The notes: generated from the letters alone by a model not told the origin. A DNA stretch of 5,628 nt from an uncultured bacterium (GCA_938003515.1 CALKYL010000158.1:1-5628), one strand, 5' to 3'; counted from the stretch's first letter, positions 1 through 5,628 are shown. Numbers and translations are program-made.

Positions 1-15
1 AGTCTCGCCTGCCAT

Positions 16-246
16 CTAATCCGCCAGCGCAGTCACCTCTTGCTCTTCCTTGTAGTCCTCGTCGGGCCGGCGTGCCGCGGTCAGGCCGTAAATGACGGCA
101 ATCACCAGGGCGCACGTCCCGGAAGCGAAGAAAATCTGCGGGAATCCCACGCCATCGAAATAGTCGATGATGCCGCCGAGAATCGGGGCCGCGAGCGCCG
201 AGCCGCTGGCGAAGAAGCAGACGCCGCTGAACCTGGGGCCGCGCAT
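16..246 (-). CDS. MFS transporter, C-terminal fragment (5' end missing)
   Basis: This reads as the end of a major facilitator superfamily membrane transporter. The translated stretch contains a Gly/Ala-rich helix (SALAAPILGGIIDYF), a short turn, a second hydrophobic helix (IFFASGTCALVIAVIYGL), then a charged cytoplasmic tail (RRPDEDYKEEQE) and a TAG stop at 16-18. That is the usual pattern of the last two helices and tail of an MFS protein. Only about 65-70 residues are convincing, against roughly 400 or more for a whole transporter. The apparent Met start near 246 lies inside the opposite-strand amidohydrolase and is not believed; transporter similarity seems to end at about 210-220. Codons such as ATT, TAT, GAT, GGA, CAA and ACT are commoner here than in the rest of the window, and GC is lower. 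The substrate cannot be inferred. MFS assignment rests on topology and motif feel, not on a unique signature. Confidence 0.55.
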   Translation of the reverse strand: MRGPRFSGVCFFASGSALAAPILGGIIDYFDGVGFPQIFFASGTCALVIAVIYGLTAARRPDEDYKEEQEVTALAD

Positions 247-595
247 GTACCAGTTCGACCGCTACGGGCGCATGCAGGGCATGTGCCAGGCCTACTGGGA
301 CGCCGGCTGCCGCAACCTGTCGATCAACACCGACGCGCCGGTCGTCGCCGCCGAGGAGCTGCAGCTGCAGGCGGCGATGGCGGTGCGGCTCGGACCGACC
401 GCCGCGGCCGCGCTGGCGGCCCTGACGATCCAGCCGGCGCGCCAGATCGGGTTCGAGCATCGCCTCGGCTCGCTGGCGGTGGGCAAGGACGCCGACTTCC
501 AGGTCACCGCGGGCGACCCGCTCGACCCGCGGACGCCGCCGCGTGCGGTCTACATCGAAGGCACATTGGTCCACCGAGACGGAGACGTGCGATGA
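167..595 (+). CDS. Amidohydrolase family protein, C-terminal fragment (5' end missing)
   Basis: From about 218 to the TGA at 593-595 this encodes the last third of a metal-dependent amidohydrolase (imidazolonepropionase-like type). Visible signatures are NTDAPV, whose Asp (codon 332-334) matches the metal and catalytic Asp at the end of barrel strand 8; the helix LTIQPARQIG; and the closing motif GSLAVGKDADF followed by GDPLDP, which forms part of the composite beta-sandwich. The open frame begins with ATG at 167, but residues 1 to about 17 are antisense to the MFS gene and not amidohydrolase-like. The true N-terminus with the His-x-His motif is absent. Family members usually have 400 or more residues, so about two thirds are lost at the junction near 220. 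The next gene starts inside its stop codon, suggesting cotranscription and coupled translation. The substrate is unknown. Of the three paralogues here this is the one with a normal-looking Asp site. Confidence 0.8.
   Translation: MMPPRIGAASAEPLAKKQTPLNLGPRMYQFDRYGRMQGMCQAYWDAGCRNLSINTDAPVVAAEELQLQAAMAVRLGPTAAAALAALTIQPARQIGFEHRLGSLAVGKDADFQVTAGDPLDPRTPPRAVYIEGTLVHRDGDVR
581..595 (+). promoter_or_regulatory. Shine-Dalgarno site and ATGA start/stop overlap
   Basis: GGAG at 581-584 lies seven bases before the ATG at 592, a good Shine-Dalgarno match. The ATG shares the four bases ATGA with the TGA stop (593-595) of the preceding amidohydrolase fragment. This fixes the start of the second gene and suggests translational coupling, with the downstream product made in proportion to the upstream one. 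Confidence 0.7.
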
Positions 596-2052
596 GCATC
601 CAAGCATCCCCCACCGCCGCGCCGAGCCGGCGCGGTCTCGCCGCGCTGGCGGCCCTCGCGATCGCCGCGGCCGCCGCGGCCCAGAGCCGCCCGGTCGCCT
701 TCACCAACGCGCGCATCCACACCGCCGCCGGCGCCCCGATCGAGGGCGGCACGCTGGTCGTGAAGAACGGAAAGATCGAGGCGGTGGGCAGGGACGTGAC
801 CGTGCCGGCCGGCGCCCGCGTCGTCGACGCGACCGGCAAGACGATCGTGCCCGGCCTCGTCAGCGCCTGGTCCCGCGCCGGCCTCAGCCAGCCCGAGACC
901 ACGTCCAACGTGCCGCGGCGCGGCCGGCGCAGCCGCGGCTTCCGGATGCCGACCAGCAGCAACCAGCGGCCGGTCGCGGAGGCGGCGACGAAGGTGATCG
1001 ACAGCCTCTACGCGCGCCAGCCGGTCTTCGGCGAGCTGCTGCGCTCTGGCGTCACGTCGCTCGCGCTGACGCCGCAGGGCACCGGCTTCCCGGGCCTCGG
1101 CGCGATCCTGAGCCCAGACGGCGAGAACCGCGAGCAGCTGACGCTCGACGACGACGCGTTCGTGCACATCGCGATGCAGCGCGACGGGGCGACCAAGAAG
1201 CTCCTGAAGGAGACGTTCCAGAAGGCGAAGGAGGTCGTCGCCGAGCGCGAGAAGCCGAAGGAGGAAGCGAAGCCCGAAGCGAAGCCCGCGGCAGAGGAGA
1301 AGCCGGCGGACAAGCCGGGCGAGTCGCCGCCGAAGCCGGAGCCCCAGCCCAAGCCCCAGCCGGAGCCCAAGCCGGAGCCCAAGCCCGAGCCGGAGCCGAA
1401 GCCGGAGCCGAAGCCCGAGCCGAAGCCGGAGCCCAAGCCGGACGAGCAGAAGCCCGAGCCGCCGAAGGCGGCCCAGCAGAAGCCCAAGGACCCGAACCTC
1501 GAGGTGCTGGCCGACCTGCTGCAGAAGAAGCGCCGCGCGATCGTGCAGATCGACTCGGCGGCCGACCTGCTGCACTGGCGCACCGCCGTCGACGACGACG
1601 TGTCGTTCCCGCGCGTGGTCGCCGTCACGCGGCACGACCCCTACGCGGGCACGCTCGACCTGGTCGTCGAGCACCTCGCGAAGTGGGAGTGCACGGTGCT
1701 CCTGCCGCCGAGCCTGACGACGCTGCCGCGCACGGCGTATCTCGTGCACCCCGCCAAGAAGCTGCACGACGCCGGCGTCGAGATCGGCTTCGTCGTCGGC
1801 GACAGCGAGGGCGAGGTGCGCCGCCTGTTCTTCCAGCTGATGGAGCTCGTGCGCGCCGGCCTGCCTGCGGACGTCGCCATCGCCGCCGTCACGCGCGTGC
1901 CCGCCAAGGCGCTCGGCATCGACGGGCGCACGGGCGCGATCGAGGCCGGCAAGGACGCCGACCTCCTGGTCTTCGACGGCGACCCCTTGTCTCCGACCGG
2001 CCGGCTCGAACAGGTCTGGCTGCGCGGCCGCGAGGTGCCGCAGCGCCCGTAG
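592..2052 (+). CDS. Exported amidohydrolase-like protein with Lys-Pro-Glu-Pro insert, probably catalytically inactive
   Basis: A 486-residue protein. Residues 1-31 look like an export signal: two arginines (S12 R13 R14 G15 L16), an Ala/Leu-rich core and an Ala-Ala-Ala end near residue 30; the SRRGL arrangement resembles a Tat signal. Residues 35-90 form the N-terminal beta-sandwich of the amidohydrolase fold (FTNARIHTAAG, VVKNGKIEAVG). Where family enzymes have PGLxDxHxH, this has P87-G-L-V-S-A-W93-S-R95, so both His ligands are gone. Residues about 220-301 are a low-complexity Lys/Pro/Glu stretch. The barrel resumes at about 305; the strand normally carrying a His reads IVQIDSAADLL. Asp404 (VVGDSEGE) may be the retained strand-8 Asp. 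The C-terminus has GAIEAGKDADLLVFDGDPL. I infer a secreted or periplasmic pseudoenzyme, perhaps a partner of the upstream paralogue; an enzyme with a relocated metal site is the alternative. It starts at the ATGA overlap with a good Shine-Dalgarno site. Confidence 0.85.
   Translation: MSIQASPTAAPSRRGLAALAALAIAAAAAAQSRPVAFTNARIHTAAGAPIEGGTLVVKNGKIEAVGRDVTVPAGARVVDATGKTIVPGLVSAWSRAGLSQPETTSNVPRRGRRSRGFRMPTSSNQRPVAEAATKVIDSLYARQPVFGELLRSGVTSLALTPQGTGFPGLGAILSPDGENREQLTLDDDAFVHIAMQRDGATKKLLKETFQKAKEVVAEREKPKEEAKPEAKPAAEEKPADKPGESPPKPEPQPKPQPEPKPEPKPEPEPKPEPKPEPKPEPKPDEQKPEPPKAAQQKPKDPNLEVLADLLQKKRRAIVQIDSAADLLHWRTAVDDDVSFPRVVAVTRHDPYAGTLDLVVEHLAKWECTVLLPPSLTTLPRTAYLVHPAKKLHDAGVEIGFVVGDSEGEVRRLFFQLMELVRAGLPADVAIAAVTRVPAKALGIDGRTGAIEAGKDADLLVFDGDPLSPTGRLEQVWLRGREVPQRP
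1327..1440 (+). repeat. In-frame Lys-Pro-Glu-Pro tandem repeat
   Basis: An imperfect tandem repeat of a 12-base unit AAGCC(G/C)GAGCC(G/C), encoding KPEP, with Gln variants at the left end. It covers residues 246-283 of the second amidohydrolase-like protein and sits inside a wider Lys/Pro/Glu/Ala-rich stretch (about 1249-1494). Third positions alternate between G and C, so the protein pattern is kept more exactly than the DNA pattern. Such segments are extended and flexible and often span cell wall or periplasm; here the segment splits an enzyme fold instead of joining two domains. Confidence 0.9.
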
Positions 2053-2089
2053 CCCCCACCCGACCCCACCACGCCCGACCACGCCCATC
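2053..2089 (+). other. C-rich, G-poor spacer between second and third amidohydrolase genes
   Basis: These 37 bases hold 25 C, 7 A, 4 G and 1 T, with CACGCCC and CCGACC occurring twice. There is no Shine-Dalgarno match before the ATG at 2090. The transcript here would be largely unstructured. Such C-over-G stretches are the kind of sequence Rho binds, so it could be a Rho-loading site when upstream translation fails. It could equally be just a leader used without Shine-Dalgarno pairing. Confidence 0.4.
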
Positions 2090-3469
2090 ATGCGCACGCC
2101 TACGTTGTTCGTCCTCACGCTGACGCTGCTCAGCGCCGTCGACCTGGCCGGTCAGGGCCGCGGCCGCCGCGGTCGCCGGGCGCCGCCCTCGCCGCCGCCG
2201 GCCCAGGCCGAGGCCGAGAAGCCCGAAGAGAAGGCCAAGGAGCCCAAGCGCTACCTCGCGATCGTCGGCGGCGACGTCTACGTCGGCACCGGCCAGCGCC
2301 TGACGGGCGCCACCGTGCTGGTCGCCGACGACAAGATCGAAGCCGTCGGCCACGGCGTGACGGTCCCGGACGGCGCCGAGGTGCTCGACGCCAAGGGCCG
2401 CTGCGTCAGCCCCGGGTTCGTCGCCGTCGCCGGCGCCGGCATGGGCGCCGAGCGCCGCGGGCCGTTCGCCGACTCGGTCAATCCGTTCGCGCCCGACATC
2501 AAGCAGGGCCTCGCGGCGGGCATCACGGCGTTCCTGGTCGGTTCGACGACCGGACGCGGCAAGCCCGAGGGCGAGAACGCGATCATCAAGCTCGCCTACG
2601 GCGACGTCGAGGGCATGGTGCTGCGCGAGAACCCCGTCGTCGGCGTGTCGGTGCCGCTGAGCGCGGCGGACCGGGAGAGCCTGAAGGAGACCGTCGAACA
2701 GGCGAAGGCCTACCTGAAAGCGGTCGCCGAGTATCCCGCCAAGAAGGCCGCCGACGCCAAGACCCCGGAGCCGAAGGAGCCGCGCGGCGCCGAAGCGGTC
2801 GTGCGCGTGCTGAAGGGCGAGGCGACGATGTGGATCGGGCTCGGCGGCGGCGGCTTCAACCCGTTCGGCCGCTCGCGCGGCGGCCGCGGCGGCGGCGGCG
2901 GATCCGACGTCGACGACATCCGCCAGGCGCTCGAGATCGCCGAGCTGCTCGGCAAGGGGGTCGTGCTCGACAAGCCGATCAGCGCCTGGCTCGTCGCGGA
3001 CGAGATCGCGACCACCGGCTCGATGGTCGTGCTCAGCCCGCGCACGCGCACGCCGGCCGACCCGAAGGACCCCGACCGCACCGGCAGCAACCTCGCCTCG
3101 GCGGCGATCCTCGCCCGCGCCGGCGTGCCCGTGGCGGTCACGTGCCCGTCTGGCATGTTCGGTGGAGCGGGTGTCGGCACCGGTGGCATCCTCGGCCAGG
3201 ACCTCAACACCCCCACCGTCGACGCCGCCTACGCCGTGCGCGGCGGACTGGACAACCGCAAGGCCCTACGAACGCTGACCTTGGACGCGGCCCGCATGCT
3301 GGGCGTCGGCGATCGCATCGGTTCGATCGAGCCGGGCAAGGACGCCGACATCTTGATTCTGGACGGAGAGCCGCTGCACTATACAACGTTCGTGACCGTC
3401 GCCGTGGTCAACGGCAAGGTCGTATACCAAAAGGGCGAAGAAGCCCTGTATCGACACATCGAGCGGTAG
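2090..3469 (+). CDS. Exported amidohydrolase-like protein with lost metal ligands
   Basis: A 459-residue protein. Residues 1 to about 21 (MRTPTLFVLTLTLLSAVDLA) are a likely Sec signal peptide, followed by a basic then charged linker (GRGRRGRRAPP, KPEEKAKEPKR; residues 22-53). The amidohydrolase beta-sandwich starts at about 54 (YLAIVGGDVYVGTG, VLVADDKIEAVG). At the expected PGxxDxHxH the sequence is P108-G-F-V-A-V-A114-G-A116, so the His pair is replaced by Ala. The strand-5 region is rebuilt as a Gly-rich loop (residues 250-271, with FNPFGRSRGG). The strand-8 Asp region reads VAVTCPSG (C352, P353), without Asp. The C-terminal sandwich is normal (GSIEPGKDADILILDG, VAVVNGKVVYQ). I infer a non-catalytic paralogue that keeps the fold, perhaps a subunit of a complex with the upstream members. 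Codon use relaxes after about 3240 (CTA, TTG, ATT, TAT, ACA, GTA, CAA, CGA), unlike its first two thirds. There is no Shine-Dalgarno match; ATG 2090 is chosen for its signal peptide. Confidence 0.85.
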   Translation: MRTPTLFVLTLTLLSAVDLAGQGRGRRGRRAPPSPPPAQAEAEKPEEKAKEPKRYLAIVGGDVYVGTGQRLTGATVLVADDKIEAVGHGVTVPDGAEVLDAKGRCVSPGFVAVAGAGMGAERRGPFADSVNPFAPDIKQGLAAGITAFLVGSTTGRGKPEGENAIIKLAYGDVEGMVLRENPVVGVSVPLSAADRESLKETVEQAKAYLKAVAEYPAKKAADAKTPEPKEPRGAEAVVRVLKGEATMWIGLGGGGFNPFGRSRGGRGGGGGSDVDDIRQALEIAELLGKGVVLDKPISAWLVADEIATTGSMVVLSPRTRTPADPKDPDRTGSNLASAAILARAGVPVAVTCPSGMFGGAGVGTGGILGQDLNTPTVDAAYAVRGGLDNRKALRTLTLDAARMLGVGDRIGSIEPGKDADILILDGEPLHYTTFVTVAVVNGKVVYQKGEEALYRHIER

Positions 3470-3547
3470 CAGCCCGCAGAGGGTGGACCACACCGGACGT
3501 CACCGCGCGCTGCTCGGCCGCGTGCGGTGGGCGACGCAGGCGGGCCC

Positions 3548-3563
3548 GGCACGTCGTCGTGCC
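3548..3563. terminator. Small perfect hairpin after the amidohydrolase genes
   Basis: GGCACG-TCGT-CGTGCC is a perfect 6-base-pair stem with a 4-base loop in the 135-base gap after the TAG at 3467-3469. No T tract follows (AGCGCGGCC), so it is not a standard intrinsic terminator. It may mark the end of the amidohydrolase transcript, stabilise its 3' end, or be chance in GC-rich DNA. The rest of the gap shows nothing recognisable. Confidence 0.25.
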
Positions 3564-3604
3564 AGCGCGGCCACACCCCATGCGCACGTGACAATGAGCA
3601 AGCC

Positions 3605-4021
3605 ATGAGCGTAGAGAGCCTGAAGGAACTGGACGACTTCTTCCGCAGCATGCGGCAGGCGTTCAACAGCCGTGACCTCAAGACCTTCCGCTCGCACTTC
3701 TGGACGGACAAGCGCTTCCACAACCTCGACGCGTCCGGCCGCCGCGACCGCGGCTGGGGCGCCTTCGAGGAGGTCCTCGACCAGGAGTTCCGCTACCTCG
3801 ACTCGGTCAAGCTCGAGCTCAAGGACCTCGACTGCCAGGTGTTCGAAGACCAGTTCGGCACGGCAGTTGGCACCTGGCGGCTGACGCAGGTCGACCCCGA
3901 GGGCCGCAACCACGAGCAGACCGGGAACTGCACCTTCGCGCTGTGCCGCATGAGCGACGACTGGAAGATCGTCGCCCAGCACTACTCCCCGCTGTCGGCC
4001 GAGGAAGCCACTGCGGAGTGA
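3605..4021 (+). CDS. NTF2/SnoaL-like (DUF4440-type) small protein
   Basis: A 138-residue protein with no signal peptide, so probably cytoplasmic. Its order of elements fits the cone-shaped NTF2-like fold: an N-terminal helix ([20 protein letters not shown]), a strand with an Asp/Trp-rich turn ([15 protein letters not shown]), a helix ([13 protein letters not shown]), then long strands ([52 protein letters not shown]). The ending 'R-x-S-D-D-W-K-I-V-x-x-H-x-S' is typical of SnoaL_3/DUF4440 proteins, as is the length. These bind small hydrophobic ligands or act as isomerase-like enzymes or dimerisation modules; the ligand cannot be predicted. ATG 3605 is chosen because an in-frame GTG at 3527 would add 26 residues with no family resemblance. 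A weak GAG lies about eight bases upstream. A four-codon frame (3594-3608) overlaps the start by ATGA. A tie to icmF downstream is unproven. Confidence 0.75.
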   Translation: MSVESLKELDDFFRSMRQAFNSRDLKTFRSHFWTDKRFHNLDASGRRDRGWGAFEEVLDQEFRYLDSVKLELKDLDCQVFEDQFGTAVGTWRLTQVDPEGRNHEQTGNCTFALCRMSDDWKIVAQHYSPLSAEEATAE

Positions 4022-4060
4022 CCTCGGCGGGATCGGCGCCGCCGGCCCAGCGGCAGCCGG

Positions 4061-4089
4061 TTGCCCGGGTCCGCCATGACGGCTACCAT
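4061..4089 (+). promoter_or_regulatory. Possible sigma-70-type promoter before icmF
   Basis: TTGCCC (4061-4066) and TACCAT (4084-4089) match four of six bases each to the -35 and -10 consensus and are 17 bases apart, the ideal spacing. Transcription would begin near 4096, leaving at most about 15 bases before the GTG at 4111 and no room for a Shine-Dalgarno site. Two 4/6 matches are weak evidence and may be chance, although the segment is one of the few TA-containing stretches nearby. Confidence 0.25.
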
Positions 4090-4110
4090 ATCGCCTTGAC
4101 GCAACGGCCC

Positions 4111-5628
4111 GTGACCCACGCGGCCTCCGCCACCCCCGCCGCCGCCGCTGCCGGCCGGGCAGCCGCCGGCAGGCCGTTCCAGGCCGAACACAAGATCCGG
4201 CTCGTGACCGCGACGAGCCTGTTCGACGGCCACGACGCGTCGATCCACATCTTCCGGCGCATCGCCCAGGCGTCGGGCGCCGAGGTCGTGCACCTCGGCC
4301 ACAACCGCTCGGTGCGCGAGATCGTCGACGCGGCGATCGAGGAAGACGCACAGGGCATCGCGGTCACGTCCTACCAGGGCGGCCACAACGAGTTCTTCCG
4401 CTACATGCACGACATGCTCGCCGAGCGATCGGCGGGGCACGTGCGGCTGTTCGGCGGCGGCGGCGGCGTCATCCTTCCGGAGGAGATCGCGGCGCTGCAG
4501 GAGTACGGCATCGAGCGCATCTACTCGCCCGACGACGGCCGCGCGATGGGCCTGCAGGGCATGATCGACGACATGCTCCGCCGCTGCGACTTCGCGACGG
4601 CCGACGCCGGGGACCGCATGCCGGCGCTGCCGTCCGACGACGCGCGCGACGTGGCCAAGGCGATCACGCTCGTCGAGACGTTCCCGGACGCGTTCCGCGA
4701 CGGGTTGCGCGAGAAGGTCACGGCGCTCGAGGCGCCGCCGCCCGTGCTCGGCATCACCGGCACCGGCGGGGCCGGCAAGAGCTCGTTGATCGACGAGCTG
4801 CTCCGGCGCCTCTTGCTGGACTTCCCGCGGCACCGCATCGCCGTCCTGTGCGTCGACCCGACGCGACGCAAGACCGGCGGCGCCCTGCTCGGTGACCGCA
4901 TCCGCATGAACGCCGCGGCCGACGAGCGCGTGTTCGTGCGTTCGATGGCGACGCGGCGCGCCAACCTCGCACTGTCCGAGTCGGTGCAGGGCGCGCTCGA
5001 CGTGCTCAAGCTCGCCGGCTTCGACCTGATCCTGCTCGAGTCGAGCGGCATCGGCCAGAGCGACAGCGAGATCGTCGAGCACGCCGACCTGTCGCTCTAC
5101 GTGATGACGCCGGAGTTCGGCGCGCAGAGCCAGCTCGAGAAGATCGACATGCTCGACTACGCGGACCTCGTGGCGATCAACAAGTTCGATCGCCGCGGCG
5201 CCCGCGACGCGCTCCGCGACGTCAAGAAGCAGGTGCAGCGCAACCGCCAGGCGTTCGACCGCGACGTCGACTCGATGCCGGTCTACGGCACCATGGCGGC
5301 CACGTTCGCGGACCCCGGCACCAACCGGCTGTACCGCGCCGTCGCGAAGGCCCTCGACGGGCTCCGTCCCGGCCGCTTCGAGAGCACGGTCGAACTGCGC
5401 GAGGGCGAGCCCGAGACGACGCACGTGATCCCTGGCGAGCGCGTGCGCTATCTCGCGGAGATCGTCGAGAACAACCGGCGCTACAACCGGTGGGTCGACG
5501 AGCAGACGGCGATCGCCGAGCGCTCCTACGTGCTCGGCGCGGCCGCCGCGGCGCTGCCCGAGTCGGCGACCGAAGCGCGCGCGGCGCTCGACGCGGCGCG
5601 CGCCGAGGCCGAGCAGGCGCTCGCGCCC
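4111..5628 (+). CDS. icmF: Fused isobutyryl-CoA mutase IcmF, N-terminal part (runs off window end)
   Basis: IcmF interconverts isobutyryl-CoA and n-butyryl-CoA with adenosylcobalamin and carries its own G-protein chaperone. The visible 506 residues start with an Ala-rich tail (1-25). The B12-binding domain (about 28-160) has LFDGHDA, with His41 as expected cobalt ligand, then [31 protein letters not shown] and IYSPDDGR. The MeaB/ArgK-like GTPase domain (about 180-420) has Walker A GTGGAGKS (217-224), [19 protein letters not shown] (248-266), [13 protein letters not shown] (309-321) and the guanine-specificity motif NKFD (357-360). After about 430 the linker into the mutase domain begins and the frame is still open at the last base. 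IcmF is normally about 1,050-1,100 residues, so roughly half is seen. Separate mcm/meaB genes are ruled out by the fusion order. The start is uncertain: GTG 4111 is preferred, with TTG 4096 in frame; ATG 4076 is out of frame and stops at once. Confidence 0.95.
   Translation, partial: MTHAASATPAAAAAGRAAAGRPFQAEHKIRLVTATSLFDGHDASIHIFRRIAQASGAEVVHLGHNRSVREIVDAAIEEDAQGIAVTSYQGGHNEFFRYMHDMLAERSAGHVRLFGGGGGVILPEEIAALQEYGIERIYSPDDGRAMGLQGMIDDMLRRCDFATADAGDRMPALPSDDARDVAKAITLVETFPDAFRDGLREKVTALEAPPPVLGITGTGGAGKSSLIDELLRRLLLDFPRHRIAVLCVDPTRRKTGGALLGDRIRMNAAADERVFVRSMATRRANLALSESVQGALDVLKLAGFDLILLESSGIGQSDSEIVEHADLSLYVMTPEFGAQSQLEKIDMLDYADLVAINKFDRRGARDALRDVKKQVQRNRQAFDRDVDSMPVYGTMAATFADPGTNRLYRAVAKALDGLRPGRFESTVELREGEPETTHVIPGERVRYLAEIVENNRRYNRWVDEQTAIAERSYVLGAAAAALPESATEARAALDAARAEAEQALAP
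4148..4172. repeat. Perfect inverted repeat within the start of icmF
   Basis: CTGCCGGC (4148-4155) and GCCGGCAG (4165-4172) form a perfect 8-base-pair stem around a 9-base loop. It lies 37 bases into the predicted coding region, within the Ala/Gly/Arg codons that precede the conserved domain. It could be an attenuating mRNA hairpin near the start codon or an operator-like site, but GC-rich alanine codons make such repeats likely by chance. Confidence 0.35.

Noticed and set aside
40..591. Upstream extension of the second gene's frame
   Set aside because: The frame is open back to 40 but this part is out of frame with the first amidohydrolase and antisense to the MFS fragment; the signal peptide and Shine-Dalgarno site support ATG 592.
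1327..1440. CRISPR array
   Set aside because: The repeats are contiguous 12-base units without spacers and encode a regular protein pattern in frame.
550..2118. 522-codon minus-strand and 526-codon plus-strand alternative frames across the second amidohydrolase gene
   Set aside because: Both are Arg/Ala/Gly/Leu low-complexity translations created by GC-rich codons and the KPEP repeat; only the frame starting at 592 shows amidohydrolase motifs.
2876..2902. GGC triplet run as a regulatory or expansion repeat
   Set aside because: Short, interrupted, and explained by the Gly-rich loop of the third amidohydrolase-like protein.
3527..3604. GTG 3527 as start of the NTF2-like gene
   Set aside because: The added 26 residues have no family resemblance and overlap the hairpin at 3548-3563; ATG 3605 gives the normal family length.
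4041..4061. Hairpin (CCGGC/GCCGG) after the NTF2-like gene as intrinsic terminator
   Set aside because: Only five base pairs with a nine-base loop and no T tract; expected by chance at this GC content.
3982..5424. 480-codon open frame on the minus strand opposite icmF
   Set aside because: Its translation is rich in Arg, Ala, Val and His with no domain pattern, as expected for the antisense of a GC-rich gene; icmF motifs on the plus strand are unmistakable.

Overview
The window reads as high-GC bacterial DNA. Codons from about 300 onward strongly prefer G or C in third position, Shine-Dalgarno use is patchy, and two genes carry export signals. No marker gene fixes the phylum. Secreted amidohydrolase paralogues in tandem plus a fused isobutyryl-CoA mutase would suit Planctomycetota, Acidobacteriota or a similar high-GC Gram-negative group; that is inference only.

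Layout. (1) Positions 16 to about 215, minus strand: the C-terminal end of a major facilitator superfamily (MFS) transporter, visibly lower in GC (about 61% over bases 1-180). (2) At about 205-235 this runs directly into the interior of an amidohydrolase gene on the plus strand. Both genes keep their 3' ends and lack their 5' ends, so the join is a rearrangement breakpoint or an assembly chimera. (3) About 218-3469, plus strand: three consecutive amidohydrolase-superfamily genes. The first is only a C-terminal remnant but keeps the metal-site Asp. The second overlaps it by ATGA and carries a long Lys-Pro-Glu-Pro insert. The third follows a 37-base, very C-rich spacer. In the second and third the N-terminal His-x-His metal motif is replaced (Trp-Ser-Arg and Ala-Gly-Ala), so they look like exported pseudoenzymes. 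(4) 3605-4021: a small NTF2/SnoaL-like protein. (5) 4111 to the window edge: the N-terminal part of IcmF, the fused adenosylcobalamin-dependent isobutyryl-CoA mutase. The B12-binding domain and the G-protein chaperone domain are present; the substrate-binding mutase domain lies beyond the window.

How they may work together. The three amidohydrolase genes look like one transcription unit, and their products may act together outside the cytoplasm, with the first as the possible catalytic member. The NTF2-like gene and icmF follow on the same strand with gaps of 135 and 89 bases and may be transcribed separately. IcmF belongs to cytoplasmic branched-chain acyl-CoA metabolism and has no evident link to the amidohydrolases.

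The two points most worth a second look are the amidohydrolase cluster with two members lacking metal ligands, and the head-to-head junction near position 220. No RNA gene, CRISPR array, insertion sequence or phage gene was seen.
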